Below are positions 1 to 10,004 of a stretch of DNA of 64,000 nucleotides, piece by piece. The first letter of the stretch is position 1; each line of letters begins with the position of its first letter. The DNA comes from Streptomyces sp. CC208A. GTDB lineage: Bacteria; Actinomycetota; Actinomycetes; Streptomycetales; Streptomycetaceae. The notes beneath the pieces were generated by a model. That model was not told the DNA's origin. It worked only from the letters and a program-made list of their open reading frames with translations, and searched no databases. A program made the translations under genes and the position numbers. Where the stretch lies: NCBI RefSeq assembly GCF_030010625.1, contig NZ_JASCXN010000028.1, positions 55,238-119,237 of the forward strand, written 5' to 3'.

Positions 1-802
1 CCCGCAGGACGCCGAGCGCCATCTGGTCGTTGGCGACGAAGACGGCGGTGACCGGTGCCGTCCCGCGACGGGCCAGGGCGAGCCCGGCGAGCTCCTGTCC
101 CGCCCGGTACCCGGACAGCGGGCTCCAGTCCCCCTCCAGGACGCGCGGGGGCTCGATGCCGCTCTCCTCCAGGACCGCTCGCCAGCCCGCCGTACGGGCC
201 TCGCTCTCCAGCCAGTCGCCGGGGCCCGCCACGTGCCAGACGGTGCTGTGCCCGGCGGCGAGCAGGTGCTCCGTGACCATGCGGGCGCCGAGCTCCTGGT
301 CGAGGGAGACGCCGGGCAGGTCGAGCTGATGGCCGCCCTCCACCGTCACCACGGGGAAGGGCGCGTCCAGTTCGGCGAGCGCCTGCACGTGCGAGCGCTG
401 CGGGGTGATGGCGACGACGCCCTCCACCCCCCAGGCCGCGAGGTGGTCGATGGCGTCCTTGAGCCCCTGCCCCGATCCGGTGCGCAGGCTGACGGTCGAG
501 ACGAGGTAGCCCTCTTCGCGCGCCGCCTCCTGCAGGCCGGTCATGGTGCTGGCGGGGCCGTACAGGGAGGTGTTGACGGCGATGACGCCCAGCGTCCTCG
601 TCCGGCGCGTCACCAGGGCGCGGGCGGCGGAGTTGCGGCGGTAGCCCAGCCGTTCGATGGCCGCGGTGACCTGTTCCCGGGTGGCGGCGCGCACGTTGGG
701 GTGGCCGCTCAGGACCCGGGAGACGGTCTGGTGGGAGACCCCCGCCTCGCGTGCGACGTCGGCCATCGTCGGCGGGCGGACGTCTTCCGCGGGATGCGTC
801 AC
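1..802 (-). CDS. LacI-family transcriptional repressor, cut by the left window edge
   Basis: The N-terminus has a classic LacI helix-turn-helix (MADVAREAGVSHQTVSRVL), then the hinge and a periplasmic-binding-like sensor domain; the C-terminal end lies outside the window. The GTG at 802 is chosen because GGGAGG sits seven bases upstream; an in-frame ATG about 12 codons later is an alternative. It is divergent from the ChvE-type importer, with the operator TTGTGAGCGCTAACA in the gap. The same operator recurs twice at the ytfQ promoter, so I infer it represses both importers and perhaps itself. LacI members usually release DNA when a sugar ligand binds. The ligand cannot be read from the sequence; L-arabinose, galactose or xylose fit the transporter families. 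Confidence 0.9.
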   Translation of the reverse strand, partial: MTHPAEDVRPPTMADVAREAGVSHQTVSRVLSGHPNVRAATREQVTAAIERLGYRRNSAARALVTRRTRTLGVIAVNTSLYGPASTMTGLQEAAREEGYLVSTVSLRTGSGQGLKDAIDHLAAWGVEGVVAITPQRSHVQALAELDAPFPVVTVEGGHQLDLPGVSLDQELGARMVTEHLLAAGHSTVWHVAGPGDWLESEARTAGWRAVLEESGIEPPRVLEGDWSPLSGYRAGQELAGLALARRGTAPVTAVFVANDQMALGVLR

Positions 803-880
803 GTTCGCCTCCCTTCTCCCTGCTTGCGGCTGTGCATCGCTCACGGCTGCGCATCGATGCGAGAAAAACCTTAGCGCCTC

Positions 881-910
881 TTGTATCACGCTGTTGTGAG
901 CGCTAACAAT
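881..910 (+). promoter_or_regulatory. Promoter of the chvE-ggu operon with overlapping LacI-type operator
   Basis: A -35 element TTGTAT (881-886), an 18-base spacer and a -10 element AACAAT (905-910) face the importer. The operator TTGTGAGCGCTAACA (894-908) covers the spacer and most of the -10, so a bound repressor would block polymerase. The ytfQ promoter has the same geometry. Confidence 0.65.
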
Positions 911-1045
911 CTAGCTCGACCGGGGCGCCGAAGCCCCGGCCACCCGGCCGGAACGGTGTCGTCCCGGTGGTGCGGGGACACGCGCTGCCGCCGATCCCGT
1001 CCCGGTCGCAGCCGCCCTCGACGACGGGATCCCCCGGTGACGCCC

Positions 1046-2155
1046 ATGAAGAAGTTCCGTTCCGCATCCGCCCTCCTGGCCGTGACCACCAGCTGTGCCC
1101 TGCTCCTGACCGGCTGCGGCCAGGACAGCGAGGGAGGCAGCCAGGAGTCGAAGGACAAGAAGGACCTCACCATCGGCATCGCCATGCCCACCAAGTCCTC
1201 CGAGCGGTGGATCGCCGACGGCCGGAACATGACCGAGAGCCTGAAGAAGGCCGGCTTCGCCACCACCCTGCAGTACGGCGAGGACGACCCCGACCAGCAG
1301 GTCGCCCAGATCGAGAACATGATCACCCAGGGCGTCGACGCCCTCGTCGTGGCCGCCATCAACGGCGAGGCCCTCTCCAACGTCCTCCAGCAGGCGGCGG
1401 ACGCCCGCATCCCGGTGATCTCCTACGACCGGCTCATCCTCGGCTCCCCGCACGTCGACTACTACGCCTCCTTCGACAACGAGAAGGTCGGCGAGCTCCA
1501 GGCCACGTACATCGTCGAGAAGCTGGGCCTGAAGACCGGCGCGAGGAAGGAGCCCTTCAACATCGAGCTGTTCGCCGGGTCCAACGACGACAACAACACC
1601 AAGTACTTCTTCAACGGCGCCATGAAGGTGCTGAAGCCCTACCTCGACAAGAAGCAGCTGGTCGTGCGCTCCGGCCAGACCCAGCTCAACCAGGTCACCA
1701 CCCTGCGCTGGGACGGCGGGACGGCGCAGAAGCGCATGGACGACCTGCTGACCTCCGCGTACTCCGACGCCCGGGTCGACGCCGTGCTCTCCCCCTACGA
1801 CGGCATCTCCATCGGCATCCTCTCCGCCCTGAAGTCCGACGACTACGGAAGCGCCGCCAAGCCGCTGCCCGTCGTCACCGGCCAGGACGCGGAGGTCGCC
1901 TCCGTGAAGTCGATCATCGCGGGCGAGCAGACCCAGACCGTCTACAAGGACACCCGCGCCCTCGCGCAGGTCGCCGCCGACATGGTGAGCGCCGTCCTCG
2001 CCGACAAGAAGCCCGAGATCAACGACGACACCACCTACGACAACGGCAAGAAGGTGGTCCCGGCCTTCCTCCTCGACCCGGTGAGCGTCGACAGGTCGAA
2101 CTACCGGAAGGTCCTGGTCGACTCCGGCTACATCGACGCCGGGGCGCTGAAGTGA
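1046..2155 (+). CDS. chvE: ChvE-type sugar-binding lipoprotein of an ABC importer
   Basis: This 369-residue protein begins with a lipoprotein signal ending in LLLTGC (Cys24), so it is anchored outside the membrane. The rest is a type I periplasmic sugar-binding fold (about residues 40-360) of the ChvE multiple-monosaccharide group, whose members bind arabinose, galactose, glucose or xylose. The ATG at 1046 is chosen for its normal signal peptide; an in-frame GTG at 1037 would add three residues. The stop overlaps the GTG of the ATPase gene, so translation is probably coupled. It lies just downstream of a LacI-type operator and promoter. Confidence 0.85.
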   Translation: MKKFRSASALLAVTTSCALLLTGCGQDSEGGSQESKDKKDLTIGIAMPTKSSERWIADGRNMTESLKKAGFATTLQYGEDDPDQQVAQIENMITQGVDALVVAAINGEALSNVLQQAADARIPVISYDRLILGSPHVDYYASFDNEKVGELQATYIVEKLGLKTGARKEPFNIELFAGSNDDNNTKYFFNGAMKVLKPYLDKKQLVVRSGQTQLNQVTTLRWDGGTAQKRMDDLLTSAYSDARVDAVLSPYDGISIGILSALKSDDYGSAAKPLPVVTGQDAEVASVKSIIAGEQTQTVYKDTRALAQVAADMVSAVLADKKPEINDDTTYDNGKKVVPAFLLDPVSVDRSNYRKVLVDSGYIDAGALK

Positions 2156-3732
2156 CCCCCCTCCTCCGGATGCGGTCCATCGTCAAGACCTTCCCCGGCG
2201 TCAGGGCCCTCTCCGAGGTGACCCTGTCGGTGGAGCGCGGCGAGGTGCACGCCCTGTGCGGGGAGAACGGCGCCGGGAAGTCGACCCTCATGAAGGTCCT
2301 GTCCGGCGTCCACCCGCACGGGACCTACGAGGGCGAGATCCTCCTCGACGGCGAACCGTGCCGCTTCAAGGGCATCAGGGCCAGCGAGCGGCACGGCATC
2401 GTCATCATCCACCAGGAGCTCGCGCTCGTCCCCCACCTGTCGATCGCCGAGAACGTCTTCCTCGGCAACGAGCCGTCCCGGCGGGGGGTGATCGACTGGC
2501 GCGAGGTGCTGCGCCGCGCTTCCGAACTGCTCAGGCGGGTCGGTCTCGACGAGCACCCCGAGACCCGGGTCGCCGACATCGGCGTCGGCAAGCAGCAGCT
2601 CGTGGAGATCGCGAAGGCGCTCGCGAAGGACGTCCGCCTGCTGATCCTCGACGAGCCCACCGCGGCGCTCAACGACGAGGACAGCGCGAAGCTGCTGCGG
2701 CTGATGCGGGAGCTGAAGGACCAGGGCATCACCTCGATCCTCATCTCGCACAAGCTGAACGAGATCGCCCGGATCGCCGACTCCGTCACCATCCTGCGCG
2801 ACGGACGCTCCATCGAGACCCTCGACGTCCGGGACCCGGCCACCACCGAGGAACGCATCATCCGCGGCATGGTGGGGCGGGACCTCGACAGCCGGTTCCC
2901 CGAGCGCACGCCGTACGAGGGCCCGGCCGACGCCGAGCCCGCCCTGGAGATCCGGGACTGGACCGTGCGCCATCCGCTCGACCGCGGCCGCAAGGTCGTC
3001 GACGGCGTCTCGCTCCGGGTCCGCCGCGGGGAGATCGTCGGCGTCGCGGGGCTCATGGGGGCCGGCCGCACCGAACTCGCCATGAGCGTCTTCGGCCGTT
3101 CCTACGGCCACTACGAGCGGGGCACGGTGCTCAGGGACGGCCGCGAGGTGCGGACGCGTACGGTTCCCGAGGCGGTCGCCCACGGCATCGCGTACGTCAC
3201 CGAGGACCGCAAGCACTACGGGCTCGACCTCGGGGACTCGGTGAGCCGGAACATCTCGCTCGCCTCGCTCGGCGCCCTCGCCCGCCGCGGGATCGTCGAC
3301 GGGCACGAGGAACGCAAGGTGGCCGAACGGTACCGGCGGACCATGAACATCAAGACGCCGAGCGTCCTCGAACCGGTCGGCCGCCTCTCCGGCGGCAACC
3401 AGCAGAAGGTCGTCCTCAGCAAGTGGATCCTCGCCGGCCCCGACGTCCTCGTCCTCGACGAGCCCACGCGCGGGGTCGACGTGGGAGCCAAGTTCGAGAT
3501 CTACACCGTGATCGACCGGCTCGCCGCCGAGGGCAAGGCGATCCTCCTCATCTCCTCCGAACTGCCCGAACTCCTCGGCATGTGCGACCGCGTCTACACC
3601 ATGGCCGCGGGACGGCTGACCGGCGAGGTCGGCCGCGAGGACGCCACCCAGGAAGTCCTGATGCGGCACATGACGCAGGACACCCCCGCCCCACCCGCCG
3701 CCACCGCCTCCAGCGAAGGACAGCAGGCATGA
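2152..3732 (+). CDS. gguA: Sugar ABC transporter ATPase with two nucleotide-binding domains
   Basis: The 526-residue cytoplasmic ATPase powers the ChvE-type importer. It has two tandem ABC domains, as in GguA, MglA and XylG. The first has the Walker A GENGAGKST (about residue 40) and Walker B LLILDEPT; the second has a degenerate Walker A (GLMGAGRTE), LSGGNQQK and LVLDEPTRG. The degenerate second site is normal for this family. The GTG overlaps the chvE stop in GTGA, and its own stop overlaps the permease start in ATGA. An ATG at 2170 is a weaker alternative start. Confidence 0.9.
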   Translation: MTPLLRMRSIVKTFPGVRALSEVTLSVERGEVHALCGENGAGKSTLMKVLSGVHPHGTYEGEILLDGEPCRFKGIRASERHGIVIIHQELALVPHLSIAENVFLGNEPSRRGVIDWREVLRRASELLRRVGLDEHPETRVADIGVGKQQLVEIAKALAKDVRLLILDEPTAALNDEDSAKLLRLMRELKDQGITSILISHKLNEIARIADSVTILRDGRSIETLDVRDPATTEERIIRGMVGRDLDSRFPERTPYEGPADAEPALEIRDWTVRHPLDRGRKVVDGVSLRVRRGEIVGVAGLMGAGRTELAMSVFGRSYGHYERGTVLRDGREVRTRTVPEAVAHGIAYVTEDRKHYGLDLGDSVSRNISLASLGALARRGIVDGHEERKVAERYRRTMNIKTPSVLEPVGRLSGGNQQKVVLSKWILAGPDVLVLDEPTRGVDVGAKFEIYTVIDRLAAEGKAILLISSELPELLGMCDRVYTMAAGRLTGEVGREDATQEVLMRHMTQDTPAPPAATASSEGQQA

Positions 3733-4973
3733 GCACCGACGTCAGCAGCAAGACGACCACCCCGGCACCCCCGGGCCGCGGCTCCCCGTCCACCGGGGCG
3801 CCGGTGGTCCGGGTGCTCCTGGACGGCGTCCGGCGGAACATGCGCCAGTACGGGATGCTCTTCGCGCTCGGCCTGATCGTGCTCCTCTTCCAGGTCTGGA
3901 CGGGCGGCGACCTCCTGCTGCCGCGCAACGTCTCCAACCTGGTGCTGCAGAACAGCTACATCCTCATCCTGGCCATCGGCATGATGATCGTCATCGTCTC
4001 CGGCCACATCGACCTGTCGGTGGGCTCCCTGATGGCCCTGGTCGGTGGCGTCGGGGCGGTGCTCATGGTCGAGCACCGGCTCTCCTGGCCCGTCGCGGTG
4101 CTGCTCACCCTGCTGCTCGGCGCCGCCGCCGGCGCCCTCCAGGGCTTCTTCATCGCGTACGTCGGCATACCGTCGTTCATCGTGACCCTCGCCGGGATGC
4201 TGCTGTTCCGCGGGCTCACGGAGATCTTCCTCAAGGGACAGACCCTCGGCCCCTTCCCGGAGGGACTGCAGAAGGTCGCCAACGGCTTCCTGCCGGAGGT
4301 CGGGCCGCGGACCAACTACCACAACCTGACCCTCCTCCTCGGTCTGGGGCTGATCGCCTACGTCGTGTTCCAGGAGGTTCGGGACCGCCGCCGCCAGCGG
4401 GAGTTCGCCCTGGAGACGCTCCCCACGGGCCTGTTCGCGCTGAAGGTGACGGCGCTGGTCGCCGCGGTCCTGGTCACGACCCTGCTGCTCGCCAGCTACA
4501 AGGGCGCCCCCGTGGTCCTCCTGATCCTGGCCGTGCTGCTCGTCGGCTTCGGCTACGTGATGCGCAACGCGGTGATCGGCCGTCATGTGTACGCGATCGG
4601 GGGGAACCTGCCCGCCGCGAAGCTGTCCGGCGTCAAGGACAGGAAGGTGACCTTCGCGGTCTTCCTCAACATGGGCATGCTCGCGGCGCTCGCCGGCCTC
4701 GTCTTCGCCGCGCGCTTCAACGCGGCCTCGCCGAAGGCCGGCGTGAACTTCGAACTGGAGGCCATCGCCGCCGCGTTCATCGGCGGGGCGTCGATGAGCG
4801 GGGGCGTCGGCACCGTCCTGGGGGCCATCATCGGCGGCCTGGTCCTGGGTGTGCTCAACAACGGCATGAACCTGGTCGGGGTGGGCACCGACTGGCAGCA
4901 GGTCATCAAGGGCCTGGTGCTGCTCGCCGCGGTCGGCTTCGACGTGTGGAACAAGCGGAGGGCGGGCGCCTGA
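3729..4973 (+). CDS. gguB: Sugar ABC transporter permease (GguB/XylH type)
   Basis: This 414-residue integral membrane protein forms the channel of the ChvE-GguA importer. After a short cytoplasmic tail rich in Pro and Thr come about ten hydrophobic segments, including the family signature region GHIDLSVGSLMALVGG near residue 95. A charged loop of about 25 residues (near residue 215) separates two halves. Its ATG overlaps the ATPase stop. A strong hairpin follows 14 bases after the stop. It completes a three-gene importer with one membrane subunit, probably a homodimer. Confidence 0.9.
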   Translation: MSTDVSSKTTTPAPPGRGSPSTGAPVVRVLLDGVRRNMRQYGMLFALGLIVLLFQVWTGGDLLLPRNVSNLVLQNSYILILAIGMMIVIVSGHIDLSVGSLMALVGGVGAVLMVEHRLSWPVAVLLTLLLGAAAGALQGFFIAYVGIPSFIVTLAGMLLFRGLTEIFLKGQTLGPFPEGLQKVANGFLPEVGPRTNYHNLTLLLGLGLIAYVVFQEVRDRRRQREFALETLPTGLFALKVTALVAAVLVTTLLLASYKGAPVVLLILAVLLVGFGYVMRNAVIGRHVYAIGGNLPAAKLSGVKDRKVTFAVFLNMGMLAALAGLVFAARFNAASPKAGVNFELEAIAAAFIGGASMSGGVGTVLGAIIGGLVLGVLNNGMNLVGVGTDWQQVIKGLVLLAAVGFDVWNKRRAGA

Positions 4974-4987
4974 CACCGCTCCCTGAC

Positions 4988-5030
4988 AGGGCCGTGCCCG
5001 CCGGTGGAGGAACCCGGCGGGCACGGCCCT
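4988..5030. terminator. Bidirectional terminator between convergent sugar-importer operons
   Basis: A perfect 17-bp inverted repeat (4988-5004 with 5014-5030) with a 9-base loop is followed by TTT. It sits between gguB and yjfF, which converge, so it can serve both transcripts. Confidence 0.85.
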
Positions 5031-5060
5031 TTCGGTGTGTGCGTACGCCCCCTGGCGGGG

Positions 5061-6068
5061 CTATCGCGCCGGGCGGGATCCGCCGAAGAGGCGCTGGAGG
5101 AGGATGAAGACGAACAGCAGGCCACCGATGACGATGCGCGTCCACCACGAACTGAGCGTGCCCTGGAAGCTGATGACGGTCTGGATCAGGCCGAGGACCG
5201 TCACGCCAAGCGCGGTCCCCAGGACGAAACCGGAGCCGCCGCTCAGCAGCGTCCCTCCGATGACGACGGCCGCGATGGCGTCGAGCTCCATGCCGACGGC
5301 GTGCAGGGCGTAGCCGGACAGCATGTAGAACGTCAGCAGCAGGCCGCCGAGGGCGGAGCACAGGCCGCTCACGGCGTACACCGCGACCTTGGTGCGTCCC
5401 ACCGGCAGGCCCATGAGACGGGCCGAGGACTCGTTGCCGCCCAGGGCGTAGACGGTGCGGCCGAAGCGGGTGTGGTGCAGGACGAGGAAGGCGAGCACGA
5501 GCACGACCAGGGCGATGACCACGGCGGGCGAGACGAACAGGCCGCCGGGCAGGAGCACCCGCGTCTGGGCGATCCGCGTGGTCGTCGGGTCGGTGAGGGA
5601 GAGGGACTCCGTGCTGATCATGTAGCAGAGGCCGCGGGCGAGGAACATGCCCGCGAGGGTGACGATGAAGGGCTGGATCTCGAAGGTGTGGATCACCCAG
5701 CCCATCAGGGCGCCGCCTCCGGCCCCCACCAGGAGGACCAGCGGCACCGCCAGGGCGAGCGGCAGGCCGTTCTGTTCGACGAGCCAGGCCGTCAGCATGG
5801 TCGACAGGGCCACCATGGAGCCGACGGACAGGTCGATCCCGCCGGTGAGGACGACGAACGTCATGCCGATCGCCACGACGAGCAGGAAGCCGTTGTCGAT
5901 CAGGACGTTGAGCAGGACCTGCGCGGAGAAGAAGCCTTCGTACCGCAGGGAGCCGATCGAGAACATCGCGACCAGCAGGGTGGCCGTCACCAGGAGCGGC
6001 AGGCGGGCGGCGTGCCGTGCCGAGAACCGGTGGAGCGGCTTGCCGAGGGAGTCGAGGGTGGTGCTCAC
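5061..6068 (-). CDS. yjfF: Sugar ABC transporter permease, YjfF type
   Basis: The 335-residue membrane protein is the second permease of a YtfQRT-YjfF importer, the family that takes up galactofuranose in E. coli; related systems import arabinofuranose. It shows about eight to ten membrane segments and the GGIDLSVGSMVAL signature of the branched-chain-permease-like sugar family. The GTG at 6068 is supported by GGAGGT eight bases upstream and by overlap with the YtfT stop (GTGA). It is the last gene of a four-gene minus-strand operon that ends at the shared terminator. Confidence 0.88.
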   Translation of the reverse strand: MSTTLDSLGKPLHRFSARHAARLPLLVTATLLVAMFSIGSLRYEGFFSAQVLLNVLIDNGFLLVVAIGMTFVVLTGGIDLSVGSMVALSTMLTAWLVEQNGLPLALAVPLVLLVGAGGGALMGWVIHTFEIQPFIVTLAGMFLARGLCYMISTESLSLTDPTTTRIAQTRVLLPGGLFVSPAVVIALVVLVLAFLVLHHTRFGRTVYALGGNESSARLMGLPVGRTKVAVYAVSGLCSALGGLLLTFYMLSGYALHAVGMELDAIAAVVIGGTLLSGGSGFVLGTALGVTVLGLIQTVISFQGTLSSWWTRIVIGGLLFVFILLQRLFGGSRPAR

Positions 6069-7170
6069 GGGTGGACCTCCTGCCGGCGGGCTCCCACGTC
6101 GCCAGCCGCGGGGGCCGGGGCGGCCGGCCGGCGACGGCGTGGGAGCCGCGCACGGAACGCGGGCGACTGGACGAGGCACACGACGATGACGACGAGGGCC
6201 TTGAAGACGAGGGTGGTCTCCGGCGGTACGCCGAGGGTGTAGATCGTGGTGGAGAGGGTCTGGATGATCAGCGCGCCCAGGACCGTTCCGCCGAGGGAGA
6301 AGCGGCCGCCGGTGAGGGCGGTGCCGCCGATGACCACGGCGAGGATGGCGTCCAGTTCGATCCACAGGCCGGCGTTGTTGCCGTCGGCGCTGGACACGTT
6401 GGAGCTGATCATCAGGCCGGCCACCGCGGCGCACACGGCGCTGACGACGTAGACCATGACGAGGAGGCCGCCCGCCCTGATGCCGACGAGCCGGCTCGCG
6501 ACCGGGTTGCCGCCCACCGATTCGATGAGCATGCCGAGCGCGGTCCGGCGGGTGACGAGGGAGGCGACGGCGACGAGGGCCGCGGCGAGGAGGACGGCGA
6601 AGGGGAGGGTGAGCCAGTAGCCGCCGCCGATCATCTTGTAGGCGGCGCTGGAGACGCTGATGATCTGGCCGTCGGTGATCAGCTGGGCCACGCCGCGCCC
6701 GGCGACCATGAGGACCAGGGTGGCGACGATGGGCTGGACGCCGAGCCGGGCGACGAGGAAGCCGTTGAGGAATCCGATCGCGGCGGCCGCGGCGATCGCC
6801 ACCGCGACCGCCGACAGGACGGTGGACAGGCTGCCGGGATCCTGCGCGGTGGCGATGTGCTCGCAGGCGAGGGCGCCGGCGATGGCGACCGTCGAGCCGA
6901 CCGAGAGGTCGATGCCCCGGGTGGCGATGACCAGCGTCATGCCGAGCGAGACCAGGATCAGGGGGGCGCCGAACTGGAGGATGTCGACGAGGCTGCCGTA
7001 CAGGTGTCCGTTCTGGACGCGGACGGCGAAGAAGTCGTGGGTGAGCGCGAGGTTGCCCAGGAGCAGGGCGGCGAGGGCGGCGGCGGGCCAGAACAGGCGG
7101 TGCTCGGTGAGCCGCCGGGCGGCGGGCGCCCGGCCCTGGCGCGCCCCGGCGCCCGTGTCGTCGGGTGGTG

Positions 7171-7174
<4 letters not shown>
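6065..7174 (-). CDS. ytfT: Sugar ABC transporter permease, YtfT type
   Basis: This 369-residue integral membrane permease pairs with YjfF to form a heterodimeric channel. It has a short cytoplasmic N-terminus, roughly ten hydrophobic segments and the signature RGIDLSVGSTVA. Its ATG overlaps the ATPase stop (ATGA) and its stop overlaps the YjfF GTG, so the operon is tightly coupled. Two separate permease genes, rather than one, are what distinguish YtfQRT-YjfF from the neighbouring ChvE-Ggu system. Confidence 0.88.
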
Positions 7175-8727
<1,553 letters not shown>

Positions 8728-8801
8728 CCGCCCTCCTCTCCTGAGGATTCTCCTGAGGGAGCGGGGGCGGCACGAGGGCCGCCCCCGGTGCGGACGGAGG
8801 G

Positions 8802-9797
8802 TCAGTACTGGCGGCCGGGCAGGGCGGCCGCGGCCTGGTCCTGGGTGAAGACGCCCTCCTTGACCTCGACCCGGCGGGGGACGGTCTCGCCGGCCGCGAC
8901 CTTCTTGGCGAGTTCCATGAGCTGGTCGCCGAGGAGCGGGTTGCACTCGACCACCACGTTGATCTTCTTCTCCTGCATGGCGACGAAGGCGTCCTTGATG
9001 CCGTCGACGGAGATCACCTTGATGTCGGTGCCCGGCTTCTTGCCCGCCTCCTCGATGGCCTGGATGGCGCCCAGGGCCATGTCGTCGTTGTGGGCGTAGA
9101 GGACGTCGATGTCCTTGTGGGACTTGAGGAAGGCCTGCATGACCTCCTTGCCCTTGGCGCGGGTGAAGTCCCCGGTCTGGGAGGCGACAATCCTGAACTT
9201 GGGGTCGCCCTTGACGACTTCGGCGAAGCCGGCCTTGCGGTCGTTGGCGGGTGCGGAGCCGGTGGTGCCCTGGAGCTCCACCACGTTGACCGGCTCGGAG
9301 GTGCCCTCGTACTCCTTCACGAGCCACTTGCCGGCCTCCTGGCCCTCCTTGACGAAGTCGGAGCCGAGGAAGGTCCGATAGAGGGAGGTGTCCTGCGAGT
9401 CGACCGCGCGGTCGGTGAGGATCACCGGGATGCCGGCGTTCTTGGCCTCCTTCAGGACGGTGTCCCAGCCGGACTCCACCACCGGCGAGAAGGCGATGAC
9501 GTCCACCTTCTGCTGGATGAAGGTGCGGATCGCCTTGATCTGGTTCTCCTGCTTCTGCTGCGCGTCGGAGAACTTCAGCGTGACGCCGGCCTTCTCGGCC
9601 GCCTCGCGGATGGAGGTGGTGTTGGCGGTACGCCAGCCGCTCTCGGCCCCCACCTGGGCGAACCCGAGCACGAGCTTGCCGTCGGAGGAGCCCTTGCCGC
9701 CGGTGGTGCCGGTGGTCGCGGGTTCGGTGGTGCAGGCGGTCAGCGCACCGCCTGCCAGGACGGCGGCGGCGATGACGCGGAGGGCTCTGTGGGCCAT
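8802..9797 (-). CDS. ytfQ: YtfQ-type sugar-binding lipoprotein
   Basis: The 331-residue secreted lipoprotein has a signal ending in GALTAC (Cys22) followed by a Thr/Gly-rich linker and a type I sugar-binding fold. The motif GFAQVGAESGWR near residue 50 is characteristic of the galactofuranose-binding YtfQ group. The ATG at 9797 gives a normal signal peptide and has AGAGGA upstream. It is the first gene of the operon, 90 bp downstream of a promoter with the TTGTGAGCGCTAACA operator. The true ligand could be galactofuranose or an arabinose oligomer; the sequence alone does not decide. Confidence 0.88.
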   Translation of the reverse strand: MAHRALRVIAAAVLAGGALTACTTEPATTGTTGGKGSSDGKLVLGFAQVGAESGWRTANTTSIREAAEKAGVTLKFSDAQQKQENQIKAIRTFIQQKVDVIAFSPVVESGWDTVLKEAKNAGIPVILTDRAVDSQDTSLYRTFLGSDFVKEGQEAGKWLVKEYEGTSEPVNVVELQGTTGSAPANDRKAGFAEVVKGDPKFRIVASQTGDFTRAKGKEVMQAFLKSHKDIDVLYAHNDDMALGAIQAIEEAGKKPGTDIKVISVDGIKDAFVAMQEKKINVVVECNPLLGDQLMELAKKVAAGETVPRRVEVKEGVFTQDQAAAALPGRQY

Positions 9798-9887
9798 GGC
9801 GTGGTTCCTCTCGGGACGTGCGTCGTACCAGGCGGGGCCCTGAAGACAAGGGGGCCCCGGCGACCGGCTGGCTGGCGAGTGCGAGAC

Positions 9888-9917
9888 ATTGTGAGCGCTA
9901 ACAGAGATGTAACTCAA
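9888..9917 (-). promoter_or_regulatory. ytfQ operon promoter with overlapping LacI-type operator
   Basis: On the minus strand, a -35 TTGAGT (9912-9917), an 18-base spacer and a -10 CACAAT (9888-9893) face ytfQ. The operator, read on the plus strand as TTGTGAGCGCTAACA (9889-9903), overlaps the -10 exactly as at the chvE promoter. Confidence 0.65.
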
Positions 9918-9977
9918 GGGTTTTCACGGCAGTTACCCGTTCTTGATACGAGGAGGCGAGGAGCGGGAGGACTAGAT

Positions 9978-9992
9978 TTGTGAGCGCTAACA
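9978..9992. promoter_or_regulatory. Second upstream copy of the LacI-type operator
   Basis: TTGTGAGCGCTAACA is identical over 15 bases to the operators at 894 and 9889. It lies 89 bp upstream of the ytfQ promoter operator and 13 bp past the bglC stop. The spacing would allow a DNA loop between repressor dimers. Confidence 0.75.
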
Positions 9993-10004
9993 GCCACAGT
10001 GCCC

